Positions 53,525-62,901 are shown, counted from the first letter of the stretch. The stretch is 64,000 nucleotides of DNA from Bythopirellula goksoeyrii (GCF_008065115.1 NZ_CP042913.1:6025257-6089256), one strand, 5' to 3'. Numbers and translations: made by a program. The notes: generated by a model not told the origin, from the sequence alone.

Positions 53525-55298
53525 CAGCCAGTCCTTGATCAGAAATCCAAATATAGTGTTCTATCAGTATTTTGTTATTCACGATCCTCCTCGGCATTTC
53601 ATAAATCAACACAAATCGGATGAGGAGTTGTTGTGGCACAACTCCTCGGAAAGCCGTCGAAGGCGAAATCCTTCTCGCTCAGAAATTCAGGCGCGTTTGA
53701 ACGCATCTCAAACGCTTGGTCATCAGGTGCTCAAGCTCATAAATGCGAGCTACCTAATTCCATAGCGGAGTCACGTATCGTGACGCAAGCCTTGCCCTGC
53801 GGTGCTTTCTGCGCCCGCGCAGGGTTGATTCCTGTTGAGTAGCCACAATTATAGTGGCTACACGTTTTTTGCCTTTTTCCAAACCTTACTCACAGTCCTC
53901 TGGTGCAAGACGCACGTAGACTGTGAGTCGCTGGTACACGGCCACGGCAGCCCAAGCCCTCCGGCTTGAACTGCCTTAGCCGCTCACCGTCACTTCCATG
54001 AACCGCTGGTTTTTTTGACCAGCGGCATGTCCACATCGCTGGGTGCGTTTCCGCACTCAGTCGGCTCTTTCCTTTTCGCCATCGCATCAGGTAACCAGCC
54101 TGATACGCGAAAGCCCTTACGACTGGTAGCCGCTCGGACTCGGCCTTCCGGCCTTCGTACTTAAGCCTCACTCCCCCACTACGGTATTTGAAACACCTGA
54201 CTGACTTTGTCAGGCACCGGATGTCACTCCGGCCACCGTAGCGGTTCCCTCGTTAGTTTCGCCCTTCGTTCAATTAGCCGAATCGTTCGGCGCAGGTAAG
54301 CTTGCTAGTCGCTGTTAAACGACGGTCCATCGTTGTATGTGCAGGCTCCCGCCTGCCATAGTCACCGTTCAACTGTTGTTGAACGTTTTCGGGGGGTAGA
54401 ACCAACAAGCTCCTCCCCTACCCATCAACGATCAGATTTTCGCTCTTTACCAACTCTCCTGCTGAACTTACTGGCAAGCCCTTGGACCCTGTGGTTCCTT
54501 GGGCCTTTCGTGGTTGAGCTATTTCCCGCCGAGCGTTTAACTCGGTCGCCGGATGAAGTCACTCATCCGAAGCAGTTTGTCACCAAACTGCTGGTCCCCA
54601 CGCCAGCGACGTTGATCGAACTCGCTATCGAAGCAAGCCCCGATCCCCGTCGACGGGATTTGAAAGACTCCGCTTTCTCACCCGCTTTGCGACGAAACAA
54701 GCATTTAATAACTACTAAATGCCGTTTCCGAGTCGCCCGTGTTCCCGCGCCGCTTTGCGGCATCGGATAGAAGTGGTGGATTACTTCGAACTGCGTTTTT
54801 CTGACCTACAACGTCAGCTTAAGCGCATTTGCCGAGATTACTCACCGACAGCCTCCGTCGAGCTACAGGGTCTACTCACAGCAATAGACGCTTCATGCGT
54901 TCTTGCTGTGAGGGTTCCAGAAACTTGCGTTCCCCGAACCGCCCTCGGACAAGCCACTCTCATGGCATCCGGCTCTACTGAGAAAATGCGTGACGGATAA
55001 CAACTCCCGTCCCCTTTCATTGCTGGTTAGGCAAATCCTAGGCGCAACTCCCTAGCGATGTGGACATCAGCAATGCTGCTTCGGCGACACCTTCTTGATG
55101 CCGCCTTCCCGCAACATGCGTTCTCCGCGTCCGATGCGACTGTTTACCGCTTGGCTCCGACCTCCAAATGATGAGATCGGCGTACCGTACGAGGCAACGA
55201 AGTACAAGATATTCATACACATGAAAGTCTGGGATTACTTAGAAAAAAACTAGCGATGGGTGCTCCAAAGCGTAGGAGTATAGCGTAGCTGGAGCGTC
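53525..55298. other. 1.8-kb stretch without a recognisable gene, several hairpins
   Basis: Open frames here lack ribosome-binding sites and motifs. I note a perfect hairpin CTCACAGCAA/TTGCTGTGAG (54875-54884 with 54903-54912), GTTCAAC-tgtt-GTTGAAC (54367-54384) and CCGCTGGT/ACCAGCGG (54003-54025). A 14-base sequence AGCGATGTGGACAT occurs at 55054-55067 and inverted at 54027-54040. The stretch separates the defence genes from the replication gene and may be decayed plasmid DNA. Confidence 0.4.
53839..53870 (+). terminator. Rho-independent terminator
   Basis: GTAGCCAC-aattata-GTGGCTAC (53839-53861) is a perfect 8-bp stem followed by ACGTTTTTT. No plus-strand gene precedes it closely, so it may belong to a lost gene or an unannotated RNA. 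Confidence 0.6.
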
Positions 55299-56771
55299 TT
55301 AAGCGCCGTTTTGAAAGCTGGAGCGGCTGCCACAACTTATTGTCGCGTTCTCGCCTTGTCCGTTTCGTTGGAAGTGGTCTCGCAATATTAACTGACAATA
55401 TTGGTCAAAAATTACCCCTCCTACTTTTTCGGCACGTAAATAGCCGTCTCGCTTGGTGCGATCCGCCCGCGCTAGGGCGTCGTCTTGGAACCGAGCTTTC
55501 TCGCTTTCACACAAGCCACTCCAGAACACTCGGAATTTGCGGTCTAGTGCTGCCTCCACAGCTCGTTCTCTCGCGTCTTTCTGCTCTCGTTGTCGCAGCT
55601 GCTTTACGTCTGCATCCTTAGACTGCTTCTCTGCAGCGCGCTGCTGCTTGCTACTCCTAAAACCTTTCGGCTTCTTATATTCAGACTCGCTTTTGATTCC
55701 AGCAACGAGGAACCCTGCTCCCCTCGCTTCGCCGCGTTCGTTATGCCAATCAAAAAGCTCAAGCATGCTCTGCACCCTTTCGCCTGGATAATTGGCAACA
55801 AGGCTCGCGGCTACCCTCTCACCAACGCCGCGCTTCGTTAGTTCCAAGCTAGCGCCACTCAACTGCGGCTTCGCCGCAACTTGCCTCCTTGCGGTTTTCC
55901 TTTTCTTTTGGAAAACCGCCTCCCATTTTCCACGGGAGATCTTGCGGAATCGCTCGTCGGCCTCCATCGGACGCAGGTCCCAAAGGGCTTCAAGCTCGCG
56001 AATTCCTTTCATCAAGGCTCGCTTCGTTTGTGCCGTGTTGTAATTCCGGCTGACACGAACCTTGTCGTAGGCAAGCTCGTGCAGATCAAGCGTTAGTCGG
56101 TCTGAGCGATAGAACCGCTTATCGAGAAAGCGGTAAAGGCGCTTGGCGACGGGGTCTTTCAGCCTGCAATACAAATCCCAGTCGAGTTTCTTGAGGTAGC
56201 CCGCCTGAAAACTCTCGTAGACCACTTCATTCCATACGAACCAAGAGTCTGCAGGCGAAGCGATTTTCTCTTCTTCCTCACGCTCGTAGACGAAGAGGTT
56301 ATCGAATACGCCGAAGTCTCGATTTACCCAACTCTTTCGTGCTTTATCGTAGAAGGCGCGATCAGAATAGACCGTCAGTCCCTTCCAGCGGCGAAGCGAT
56401 GTAGCAACTCTGCGGTAGTAACGAGTTTCATCTGGCCAGCGAAGGAGTTTTAGCAATTCGTAGCGGCTAAAGTGAACTTCCCTACTATGGAAATCGCCAA
56501 GGCTTGAAAGTTGAATGCAGGCAAGGAGCACGTCATCGTCTTTTGAGGTCGGGAGGCCGTATCGGTCAGAACCGGAAATGGTCAACTTCCTCGGCAGGTG
56601 CTTTCTTTTTTCTTCATCCCAGACGGTATCTTCAAAGACAACGGTTTTTGTGCCGTCGAGAAAGCGGTCGCAGATGGCAGCAAGTGGGAACTCAGCAAAA
56701 TTCAGTTCGTCACGACCCTGACCGAAGTTCTCTAGACGATGCTGCCGTAATTGCTTTTCGCTTTGATTCAA
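55299..56771 (-). CDS. repA: Plasmid replication initiator protein (RepA/RPA family)
   Basis: The 490-aa protein matches the replication initiator protein A family of plasmids: RDELNFAEFPLAAICDRFLD, KLTISGSDRYGLPTSKDDDV, LLKLLRWPDETRYYRRVATS, FQAGYLKKLDWDLYCRLKDP and VAKRLYRFLDKRFYRS form the winged-helix DNA-binding part (about 20-300). A basic tail with many Lys and Arg follows. The start is a TTG at 56771 with AGGA a few bases upstream; no ATG is available near the conserved N-terminus. Iterons lie about 110-230 bp upstream, so Rep would bind them to start replication. Confidence 0.88.
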   Translation of the reverse strand: MNQSEKQLRQHRLENFGQGRDELNFAEFPLAAICDRFLDGTKTVVFEDTVWDEEKRKHLPRKLTISGSDRYGLPTSKDDDVLLACIQLSSLGDFHSREVHFSRYELLKLLRWPDETRYYRRVATSLRRWKGLTVYSDRAFYDKARKSWVNRDFGVFDNLFVYEREEEEKIASPADSWFVWNEVVYESFQAGYLKKLDWDLYCRLKDPVAKRLYRFLDKRFYRSDRLTLDLHELAYDKVRVSRNYNTAQTKRALMKGIRELEALWDLRPMEADERFRKISRGKWEAVFQKKRKTARRQVAAKPQLSGASLELTKRGVGERVAASLVANYPGERVQSMLELFDWHNERGEARGAGFLVAGIKSESEYKKPKGFRSSKQQRAAEKQSKDADVKQLRQREQKDARERAVEAALDRKFRVFWSGLCESEKARFQDDALARADRTKRDGYLRAEKVGGVIFDQYCQLILRDHFQRNGQGENATISCGSRSSFQNGA

Positions 56772-56844
56772 ATCCTATTACCAAAAATCAACAACACTTG
56801 TTGTTGTAGTTTAGAGTTTTACTACAAGAGTTAACTCGGCCTTT

Positions 56845-56998
56845 TTATCCATGCTTTCGGCAGCTTACCCACTGAAAACGTGTTTCATTTCACAGTAATC
56901 CGCCATTCTTTGGTGTTTCGTCTCACGGTAAAACGTGTTTCGTTTCACGGCCCAAAGATGTTTCGATTCACGGTAAAACATGTCTCATTTCACGGTCC
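56845..56998. repeat. Iteron array and DnaA-like box: putative plasmid origin
   Basis: Five copies of a TGTTTCRTTTCACGGTAA-like 18-mer start at 56881, 56914, 56936, 56959 and 56981. Four are 22-23 bp apart, about two helical turns, and the first is 33 bp from the second. A DnaA-like box TTATCCATG lies at 56845-56853, and the stretch next to repA is AT-rich with an AACAAC/GTTGTT inverted repeat. This is the usual structure of an iteron-controlled origin. Confidence 0.8.
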
Positions 56999-57178
56999 CC
57001 AATTGAGGTCCTATAGCGTAGCGAAATACGTCATCACTGCGGCCATTTCCTGCCGAGCATTAGTGTTAGATTTTGAGCGAAAGAATTCGTTGACGAATCG
57101 AGTTGGTGGGCGGTAGTCTGGATGTCGCTACAACATTCCAAAGACCGCGCGACTCGTTTCGCCTGGTTCCGCAAAAAG

Positions 57179-57204
57179 ACCGACTCGCCAAAGTCGGTTT
57201 TTTT
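57179..57204 (+). terminator. Rho-independent terminator
   Basis: ACCGACT (57179-57185) and AGTCGGT (57192-57198) form a 7-bp stem, followed by a run of T to 57204. It separates the origin from the repeat-rich region ahead of parA. Confidence 0.7.
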
Positions 57205-57329
57205 GTGCCTAAAATCTAACCCCCTCACCCACTCCACACCACAAGTAGCCCCTAGCGCTTTAAGCGCTTTGAACCAACTCAACATTCTCAGTACCGCCGA
57301 GTTCTGACAATTGATTTTCTTTTCCGGCA

Positions 57330-57720
57330 AGCATGCAGGCCAGCAAGCATGTCAGCATGCTTGCAAGCTATCCTGCGGGCTGGCAACTGACCGGCCACTA
57401 ATTTCCCTACCCTCTTTCTCACCAACTCCCCGTAGGCATTCCTTCTTGCTACTTGCTACTTGCAAGCTGGCCAGCATGTCAGCCTGCAAGCATGATTGCT
57501 GGTTGGCAGGCCTGCGGGTTGCGCAGACGGTTGGCTTGCTTCCTGCGTTGCAAGCCTACAGGTCAGCAAGCAAGTTTGCTGTGCGGCAAGAAAACACACC
57601 AGCATGTCGGCTGCGCAGCATGATTGCAGGCAGGCCGTATTGCCTGCACTACAGCAAACAATATTGCTGGCCAGCCCGTCAGCTGCGTGACAATATGCGC
57701 AGCCATCTTGCGTGAAATAT
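57330..57720. other. Repeat-rich non-coding region, candidate partition site
   Basis: The stretch is full of AGCATG, GCAAGC and GGCCAGC words and their complements. An 11-base core AGCATGTCAGC occurs at 57346-57356 and 57473-57483, with variants at 57601-57611 and 57673-57683, at spacings of 127, 128 and 72 bp. It lies immediately upstream of parA, where small ParA (type Ib) systems keep their centromere. An open frame through it codes for a Cys-rich sequence I consider accidental. Confidence 0.5.
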
Positions 57721-57760
57721 TACTTGCCAACTTTGGTGCAACTACTTTACGGTTTCTTTG

Positions 57761-58450
57761 ATGATTATTGCGCTAGTAAATTCCAAAGGCGGAGTAGGGA
57801 AGTCTACTCTTGCTGGCAACTTAGCTGCCTGGCTCCACGAGCAAGGCCATAGTGTGATCCTGGCCGATTGCGATGCACAGAAGTCTTCATCGCAATGGGT
57901 TCAGGAGGCAAAGCCAGACATTCAGGTCTTCCATTTCGCTAACTCAGACGAGATTCTCGACAGCCTTCCAGTGCTCCGAGACAAGGCCGATTACATCGTT
58001 GCCGATGGCCCCGGAAGCCAGACCGAGACAAGTCGGGCACTTCTAATGTGGGCAGACCTTGCGGTAATTCCTTGTAAGGCGAGCATGTTTGAAGCTCGTG
58101 CACTGGCGATGAACACCGCGTTCGTCCGCCAAGCTCAGGCCATTCGAAACGGTCAGCCTGATGCAATTGCAGTTCTGACGATGGTTGGTCGTGATTACCG
58201 GCTGACCAAAGACATGCGAGATGCGGCAGCATCACTAGAGTTGACAGTCGCTGAAGCACCAATTGGACTTCGTCAGGCATATGCCGACGCGCCAGGGCAG
58301 GCGACCTTCGTTTGGAAGATGGGTTCATCGGCCCGTGACGCTGCAGAGGAAATTGATGCTCTTTTTCGTGAACTTCTACCCGAAGCTTGCACCGAGAACG
58401 TAGTTCCGATGCGGCGGGTGAGGGGACGAAAGAAACGGGCTAACGGATAG
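57761..58450 (+). CDS. parA: ParA-type partition ATPase
   Basis: This 229-aa P-loop ATPase is of the small type Ib kind without an N-terminal DNA-binding domain. ALVNSKGGVGKSTLAGNLAA is the deviant Walker A with signature lysines near residues 9 and 14; VILADCDAQKSSSQW and DYIVADGPGSQTETSRALLM follow. It would move plasmid or element copies together with the adjacent ribbon-helix-helix protein. I use the ATG at 57761; a TTG precedes it. The gap to the next gene is 11 bp. Confidence 0.92.
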   Translation: MIIALVNSKGGVGKSTLAGNLAAWLHEQGHSVILADCDAQKSSSQWVQEAKPDIQVFHFANSDEILDSLPVLRDKADYIVADGPGSQTETSRALLMWADLAVIPCKASMFEARALAMNTAFVRQAQAIRNGQPDAIAVLTMVGRDYRLTKDMRDAAASLELTVAEAPIGLRQAYADAPGQATFVWKMGSSARDAAEEIDALFRELLPEACTENVVPMRRVRGRKKRANG

Positions 58451-58461
58451 GAGTACATCAG

Positions 58462-58851
58462 ATGGCTGAACGAAAACCACTTACCGCTGGACTTACCGTT
58501 GTTCCTCCCGGAGCTGACGCTGATGCCGTTCGCGCGTTCGTTACTCAAGAAAGAACACCTCCACCAGCGACGGAAGCCAAGCTTCCTGCCACTGAGACTA
58601 AGAAGGTGACACAAGCAGTCGAGGAAGAGCCTGAAGCTGAAGAAGTCCGGACTCCGAAGAAGCGAAAAGGGAAGAAGGCCGCATTTCCCGTAGGGCTCAT
58701 TCCCGTTACGGTTCGGCTGAAACCAGAAATTGCCGCAGCCCTCAAGCGGGCTTCTTTAGAACGGCAACTTGCTGGTGAAGAAATCTATACCCAGCAAGAC
58801 CTCGTAGAAGAAGCCCTTGAGCCTTGGCTTAAAGGGGAGGGGCACCTTTAG
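58462..58851 (+). CDS. Ribbon-helix-helix partition partner (ParB/ParG-like)
   Basis: The 129-aa protein has a flexible, acidic and proline-rich N-terminal part (1-75) and a C-terminal ribbon-helix-helix fold: LIPVTVRLKPEIAAALKRAS, then YTQQDLVEEALEPWL. In type Ib systems such as ParFG the small partner uses an RHH domain to bind the centromere and a mobile tail to stimulate the ATPase. An AGGAG site precedes the ATG. Its position after parA supports the role. Confidence 0.8.
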   Translation: MAERKPLTAGLTVVPPGADADAVRAFVTQERTPPPATEAKLPATETKKVTQAVEEEPEAEEVRTPKKRKGKKAAFPVGLIPVTVRLKPEIAAALKRASLERQLAGEEIYTQQDLVEEALEPWLKGEGHL

Positions 58852-60075
58852 GGTAGCTTGTTGCCACCGCCACCCCGCCAGCAAGCGGTTTCACGACGAC
58901 TTGCGTTCGAGCCAGCAATACCGGCTATAACACACCGCCGCTAACCACTTTGCTTCTACCACCCCTTGATGGACTCGCCAACACTCCCACGCGTCAAGGT
59001 CCGCTTTGCTCTCCACCTTGACCCGCTCCGCTTTTGGCTCGGCTGTATATCCGCTCGCATCCTGCGGTTCCCGATGATGGAATTTTTATATCCTACGGGA
59101 CACCTTGAATGCTCGCTCGCCCGGCCTACCGCCACCGCTAGGGAAAAGTGCTTCGCACTTCTACTTCTTATTTTTTGATGCCGAGAGCATCAAATTTTGC
59201 CCTTCTTAGATTGTCTCGATCGCTACGCTCCTCGCCTGGTCTTCGGTGACGGTTAAGTAAACCAAACCGGGTGCGGCAAAGCCGCAGTTCCCGGTTCTGT
59301 TATCACGTTACCTTATGTGGTTTCCCAGTGAAAAACTGCTTTTCACTTGCAACACCACCCACACAACCACCCCTTCGCTTCGCGGTTCCCACAGGGAGAC
59401 CGCCTCCGCCCACCGTCGAAAAACGAGTCTTCTTTTATGCATTGAGAACATGCTTGGGCATGTCCTCAATATGTTCGCCTGGGGGCTCACACCCTTCGGG
59501 CACGGCTTCGGGGTGCTAGGGGCACCCGCTACGCCGGGTTCGCTTAGGAAGCGAACCCCCACGCTTCGAGGCTAGGGCCTCTCGCGGGTCCCCCCGACAC
59601 GCTGGGGGCGTGTCTTCCTGCTGTCTCTGCTAAGCCAGTTTGCTGGAGGGTAGGAGGCGTTTGGCCAAAGCTCGGTAAACGTAGCTTGAAATGTACGTTT
59701 CGAGGGTTGTTGTTTTGTTCCCGTCAAATGGAGTCGTGTTCGCACTTAGGTTTTGTAACGGTCGTGAATGCACTAGCAAAAACGCCAAACGTGTTGAAGG
59801 GTTCGCTCTCACGGCAACGAGTCACCCGCCGCAACTGTCATAAACAATCACCGCCTCGCATTGCGGTTTATATCTACAGACAAAGTTACCATTGCCTGGC
59901 GAGTGTTCCACTTTCGCTTTGCACTTGCTTCTTGACCGAGCAGCTTTGAGCTATTTCCCAAGCTCTTTTTCGCTTAGAATTCGACAGTCGCAAACCAGCT
60001 ACTCACGCTACTGGAGTCACAGTTGTTCGCGACCAAATTGCTTTCTATCCAAGCCAACGAAGTGACGAGTAAGCC
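58852..60075. other. 1.2-kb stretch without a recognisable gene, with palindromes
   Basis: No open frame here has a start signal and recognisable content. A terminator-like hairpin TTGATGC-cgaga-GCATCAA (59175-59193) with A/T on both sides could end the parA operon. A second palindrome, ATTGAGAACATGC-ttgg-GCATGTCCTCAAT (59441-59470, one mismatch), is unexplained and might be an operator or a transfer-origin arm. Confidence 0.4.
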
Positions 60076-60975
60076 ATGGGAAATCGAAAGAAGCCTAAGG
60101 GAGAAGAAGCAGACGCAATCAATGCGTATCGAGACGAGTACAAAGATATGATGGCGGATATCATCGCTCGTGACCAAAACGAGGCAAAACCTCCTACGAC
60201 TCTTGACTACGTGCTGACATTGGCATTTGTTATTAACGACGAGAATTGCCCATTCAACTGGCACGTTAAGAACGGCTCCCCGCTTTCCAAGGAGTTCATC
60301 GCAGACCTTTTTGGTGCGGACGAGTGGGACGTCAGAGACGCTCTCTATAGACATAGCGGAACGCTTGGCCTGGTGGCCCCTCCTATTCAAGGACCGAAGA
60401 CACTCAAAGAGGCTAAAAAACGATTAGAGATAAAGTTCGACATGGAACCTGCTTTGACTGGAGCAAGGGAGTTTGAGTCCATTAACGAAATGCGGGGCAA
60501 GCTAGAACTTGACGCTTTGCTAATGTTGCTCAATTCAGGAGACAAGGAGAAGACAAAAGTCATTGATGAGATGCAGAAGCATCACGAAGCAATCGGGAAA
60601 GTGGCTACCGCAGTGTCATCTTACTTGCACGGCGGCACACCGGAAGACCGAAGAAGGAACTTGGTACAACCGCTTTATTACGCGCCGAGAATCGGCCAGT
60701 ACGCCGAAGACTTCTGGCTTCACGATAGAGATTTCCACATTGCAGCTTCGGTAGGCGTGGGCATGAACGTCAATGCCGGCATCCTAAGCATCTTGTTGGA
60801 GCGTATTCGTCTCACTGGTTCTAATCGTGCCACTATCATCGAGCGGATACCGAGGTCACACGAGCAGCATGAGGCTATCATCGAAGCAGTCATAGCTGGT
60901 TCTCGCAGTGGAATCGAAAAGGCGGTGAAAGCGCACTTCGATTCTTCAAATACAGATTTTGGATTTTGCGTGTGA
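60076..60975 (+). CDS. GntR-family regulator with FCD domain
   Basis: The 299-aa protein has a winged helix-turn-helix (about 50-105: LSKEFIADLFGADEWDVRDA, LYRHSGTLGLVAPP) and a C-terminal all-helical FCD domain (about 140-290: MRGKLELDALLMLLN, DRDFHIAASVGVGMNVNAGI and HEQHEAIIEAVIAGSRSG), with the Asp and His residues used for metal-bound ligand sensing. An N-terminal extension of about 45 charged residues is unusual for the family. Such regulators sense organic acids. No metabolic operon is adjacent, so its target on this element is open. Confidence 0.7.
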   Translation: MGNRKKPKGEEADAINAYRDEYKDMMADIIARDQNEAKPPTTLDYVLTLAFVINDENCPFNWHVKNGSPLSKEFIADLFGADEWDVRDALYRHSGTLGLVAPPIQGPKTLKEAKKRLEIKFDMEPALTGAREFESINEMRGKLELDALLMLLNSGDKEKTKVIDEMQKHHEAIGKVATAVSSYLHGGTPEDRRRNLVQPLYYAPRIGQYAEDFWLHDRDFHIAASVGVGMNVNAGILSILLERIRLTGSNRATIIERIPRSHEQHEAIIEAVIAGSRSGIEKAVKAHFDSSNTDFGFCV

Positions 60976-61620
60976 AGAAGAGGGGCAAGTCGGAAAAAGA
61001 ACCTTCACTAGAACAAAAAAAAGGCACCTGTTTGCAACCGGTAGCGATGAGGACATCGCTCTGGCAAACAGAACAGATGCCCCCGTCTCGCACGCCAAGC
61101 AATGGGAAACGTCAACTTTCCCAAGGCTTGAACCTGGCCTCCACAGTAGGGTGCTAAAGCCTACTATTTCGACCCGCTAAGACGTACGCTCGGTTGTCGG
61201 CAGAATGCCGGTAAAACGTCGTATCAGACTCACCCATATGTGTGCTGAGATAGAGCGTGATGAAGAGATTCTACTACCACATTACGCGATAAAGTACCAA
61301 ACTACGTATTGCGTCGATGCAATATCGCATTGTCGCAACGATGCGTGTAAGCATTTGTTCTATAAGGATTTACGTTGATTGCTGTTCGCCAGACTATATG
61401 CTCACAACTATGCCTTCGGGCATAGCAGAAGGCCACGTCAACCGGCCTATTGCGAAACACCTTGCAGGGCTTGCTAAAACCCTGCGTGACGCGAACAAGA
61501 GTGATTCAGCGGTCGTGTTTGTCATCGAGGTGAACAACGACCTCAGCAAAGGATTGTAGAACCAGCATCGGTAGCAGGACGCGACATCGCCTAACGCTTA
61601 CGCAGAATTAGAATTTACAT
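60976..61620. other. Intergenic stretch with only doubtful short frames
   Basis: A short plus-strand frame ending at 61559 (GIAEGHVNRPIAKHLAGLAK near its end) has no ribosome-binding site and I cannot support it as a gene. The main feature is the minus-strand terminator at 61015-61081. Confidence 0.35.
61015..61081 (-). terminator. Strong minus-strand terminator without an obvious gene
   Basis: Read on the minus strand, GCAAACAGGTGCC pairs with GGCATCTGttCTGTTTGC, with an inner AGCGATG/CATCGCT stem, and is followed by a run of eight T (61015-61022). No minus-strand gene is visible to its right, so it may end a small RNA. Confidence 0.55.
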
Positions 61621-61666
61621 AGCCCTGTTGATTTGTCTGAACGGACAAATTGGTGGGGCTTTTTTT
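61621..61666 (+). terminator. Rho-independent terminator
   Basis: AGCCC...GATTTGT-ctgaacgg-ACAAATT...GGGCT (61621-61660) is a two-part stem followed by a run of T to 61666. It lies 32 bp before the next gene start. Confidence 0.65.
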
Positions 61667-61697
61667 GTGCCTGACCTCATAGTACGGAGTGCATTAA

Positions 61698-62273
61698 ATG
61701 ACAAATTCTCACGAAGCCATCTCCAGTTCCGCCGATGCGGCCGACCAGCAACCATCGAAAGTCATCGTCCTTGGTGGTGCGGCCACCGCCAGGAAAACTA
61801 CTTCAGCTACGTGGCCAAGCCCGTCGCCAATGCCTTTCGTAAAGCATGACGGTGGTAGAAGCGATGCAGGGTATCGCGGGAAAGCTGGGGATTACGTCAT
61901 CAGGGCAATTGCAATTGCTGCCGGGCTTTCTTATCTACTGGTTTATGCTGAGTTGCGTCGAAGAAACGAGCATTTCCGACGAACGAGTCGCTGCCGTGCA
62001 GCTAGAAGAATGAAATCTTCCACTCCGCGAAACGGGACCAACAAACGCGTCTATGACCCCTACCTGCTTGACCTGGGATTTACCTGGACTCCGACGATGG
62101 GTATCGGCACCGGCTGCCGTTTTCACTTGCATCCTGACGAACTCCCCACGGGCCGCCTAGTTGTTCGGCTATCAGGGCACCTTGCAGCTGTAATTGACGG
62201 CACGCTTTATGACACCAAGGACTGTAGCCGTGGCGGGACGCGTTGCGTCTACGGGTTTTATCAACGTAGCTAA
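61698..62273 (+). CDS. Hypothetical protein with a well-formed C-terminal part
   Basis: The 191-aa frame has a good GGAG site before its ATG. Its last 75 residues (YDPYLLDLGFTWTPTMGIGT, RFHLHPDELPTGRLVVRLSG, HLAAVIDGTLYDTKDCSRGG) look like genuine protein and resemble short proteins I associate with mobile DNA in planctomycetes. The middle part is odd and could be out of frame: an alternative frame from 61848 (MTVVEAMQGIAGKLGITSSG) also looks coding. A frameshift near 61990 is possible. Function unknown. Confidence 0.5.
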   Translation: MTNSHEAISSSADAADQQPSKVIVLGGAATARKTTSATWPSPSPMPFVKHDGGRSDAGYRGKAGDYVIRAIAIAAGLSYLLVYAELRRRNEHFRRTSRCRAARRMKSSTPRNGTNKRVYDPYLLDLGFTWTPTMGIGTGCRFHLHPDELPTGRLVVRLSGHLAAVIDGTLYDTKDCSRGGTRCVYGFYQRS

Positions 62274-62299
62274 TAACCCTAGCACCCAAGGGGTCCACG

Positions 62300-62641
62300 A
62301 TGAATGTGATGCACAGAACTATGGGCTCGATGTCAAAGCCCGGCAAAACCAAAGCTTCTACGGAAGCGACTAGAGAAATGCCGTATGAGCTGAAAATAAA
62401 GCACTCGGTGGCTCCCTATGTGAGCCGTTCGAAGATGCCAGAGGGAGTAACTCTTCTAATTGCAATGATACAGAATCTAAAAGCAATAGAAAAGTTACTG
62501 AAGTCAAACAAGAAAAAGCTCATGGAAGATTTGAAGCGATGGGACAGAGCTATGCATTCCTTCAAAGCCCCGCCAGAAAAAATGTATCGGAGGAAAAGAG
62601 TTCAATGGCCAACACAAAAACAAACTCGCGTACATCACTAA
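62300..62641 (+). CDS. Small basic hypothetical protein
   Basis: A 113-aa Lys-rich protein (TLLIAMIQNLKAIEKLLKSN, KKKLMEDLKRWDRAMHSFK) with an AAGGGG sequence before the ATG. It is largely helical and I recognise no family. It starts 26 bp after the previous gene, so both may be cotranscribed. Confidence 0.4.
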   Translation: MNVMHRTMGSMSKPGKTKASTEATREMPYELKIKHSVAPYVSRSKMPEGVTLLIAMIQNLKAIEKLLKSNKKKLMEDLKRWDRAMHSFKAPPEKMYRRKRVQWPTQKQTRVHH

Positions 62642-62901
62642 CCCACAAGGAGGAAATGAGCTAACCAGTGTGGGCAAAAAATAAGACCCTGACTGTTCTA
62701 AAGAGCAGCCAGAGCCTTATTAGAGGCCGGCACTTTCTGAGAAAGCGATCAACCAGTGTGGAACCTGCATCTTACTCGCAATCTCTTTGAGTGCCAGCCT
62801 CTTTGAGGAATTCTTTCCTCTCTTTTGCACCCCGCGTGTGCCTGTCTAGGCCTACGGTCTAGGCAAATTACCATCCCTTAATTTAATCAGGAGAAATAGC
62901 G
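62642..62901 (+). promoter_or_regulatory. Structured leader ahead of the vWA gene
   Basis: The 260-bp gap holds a hairpin with an 18-bp imperfect stem (62682-62719), a long-range pair AGAGGCCGGCA/TGCCAGCCTCT (62722-62732 with 62792-62802), and an 11-base direct repeat AACCAGTGTGG at 62663-62673 and 62751-62761. A minimal frame AUG-AGC-UAA (62656-62664) follows an AAGGAGG. The arrangement suggests a regulatory leader; no known riboswitch class is recognised. Confidence 0.4.

Noticed and set aside
56881-56998. CRISPR array
   Set aside because: The 18-bp units are separated by only 4-15 bp and lie upstream of repA, which fits iterons.
57311-57715. Cys-rich open frame in the repeat region ahead of parA
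   Set aside because: The codons follow the AGCATG/GCAAGC repeats; there is no ribosome-binding site and the position fits a partition site.
59308-59575. Short open frames in the plasmid backbone
   Set aside because: Frames on both strands are equally open, low in recognisable content and lack start signals.
61072-61200. tRNA-like T-arm sequence on the minus strand
   Set aside because: A GGTTCAAG word is present but no acceptor stem, anticodon arm or D arm can be built around it.
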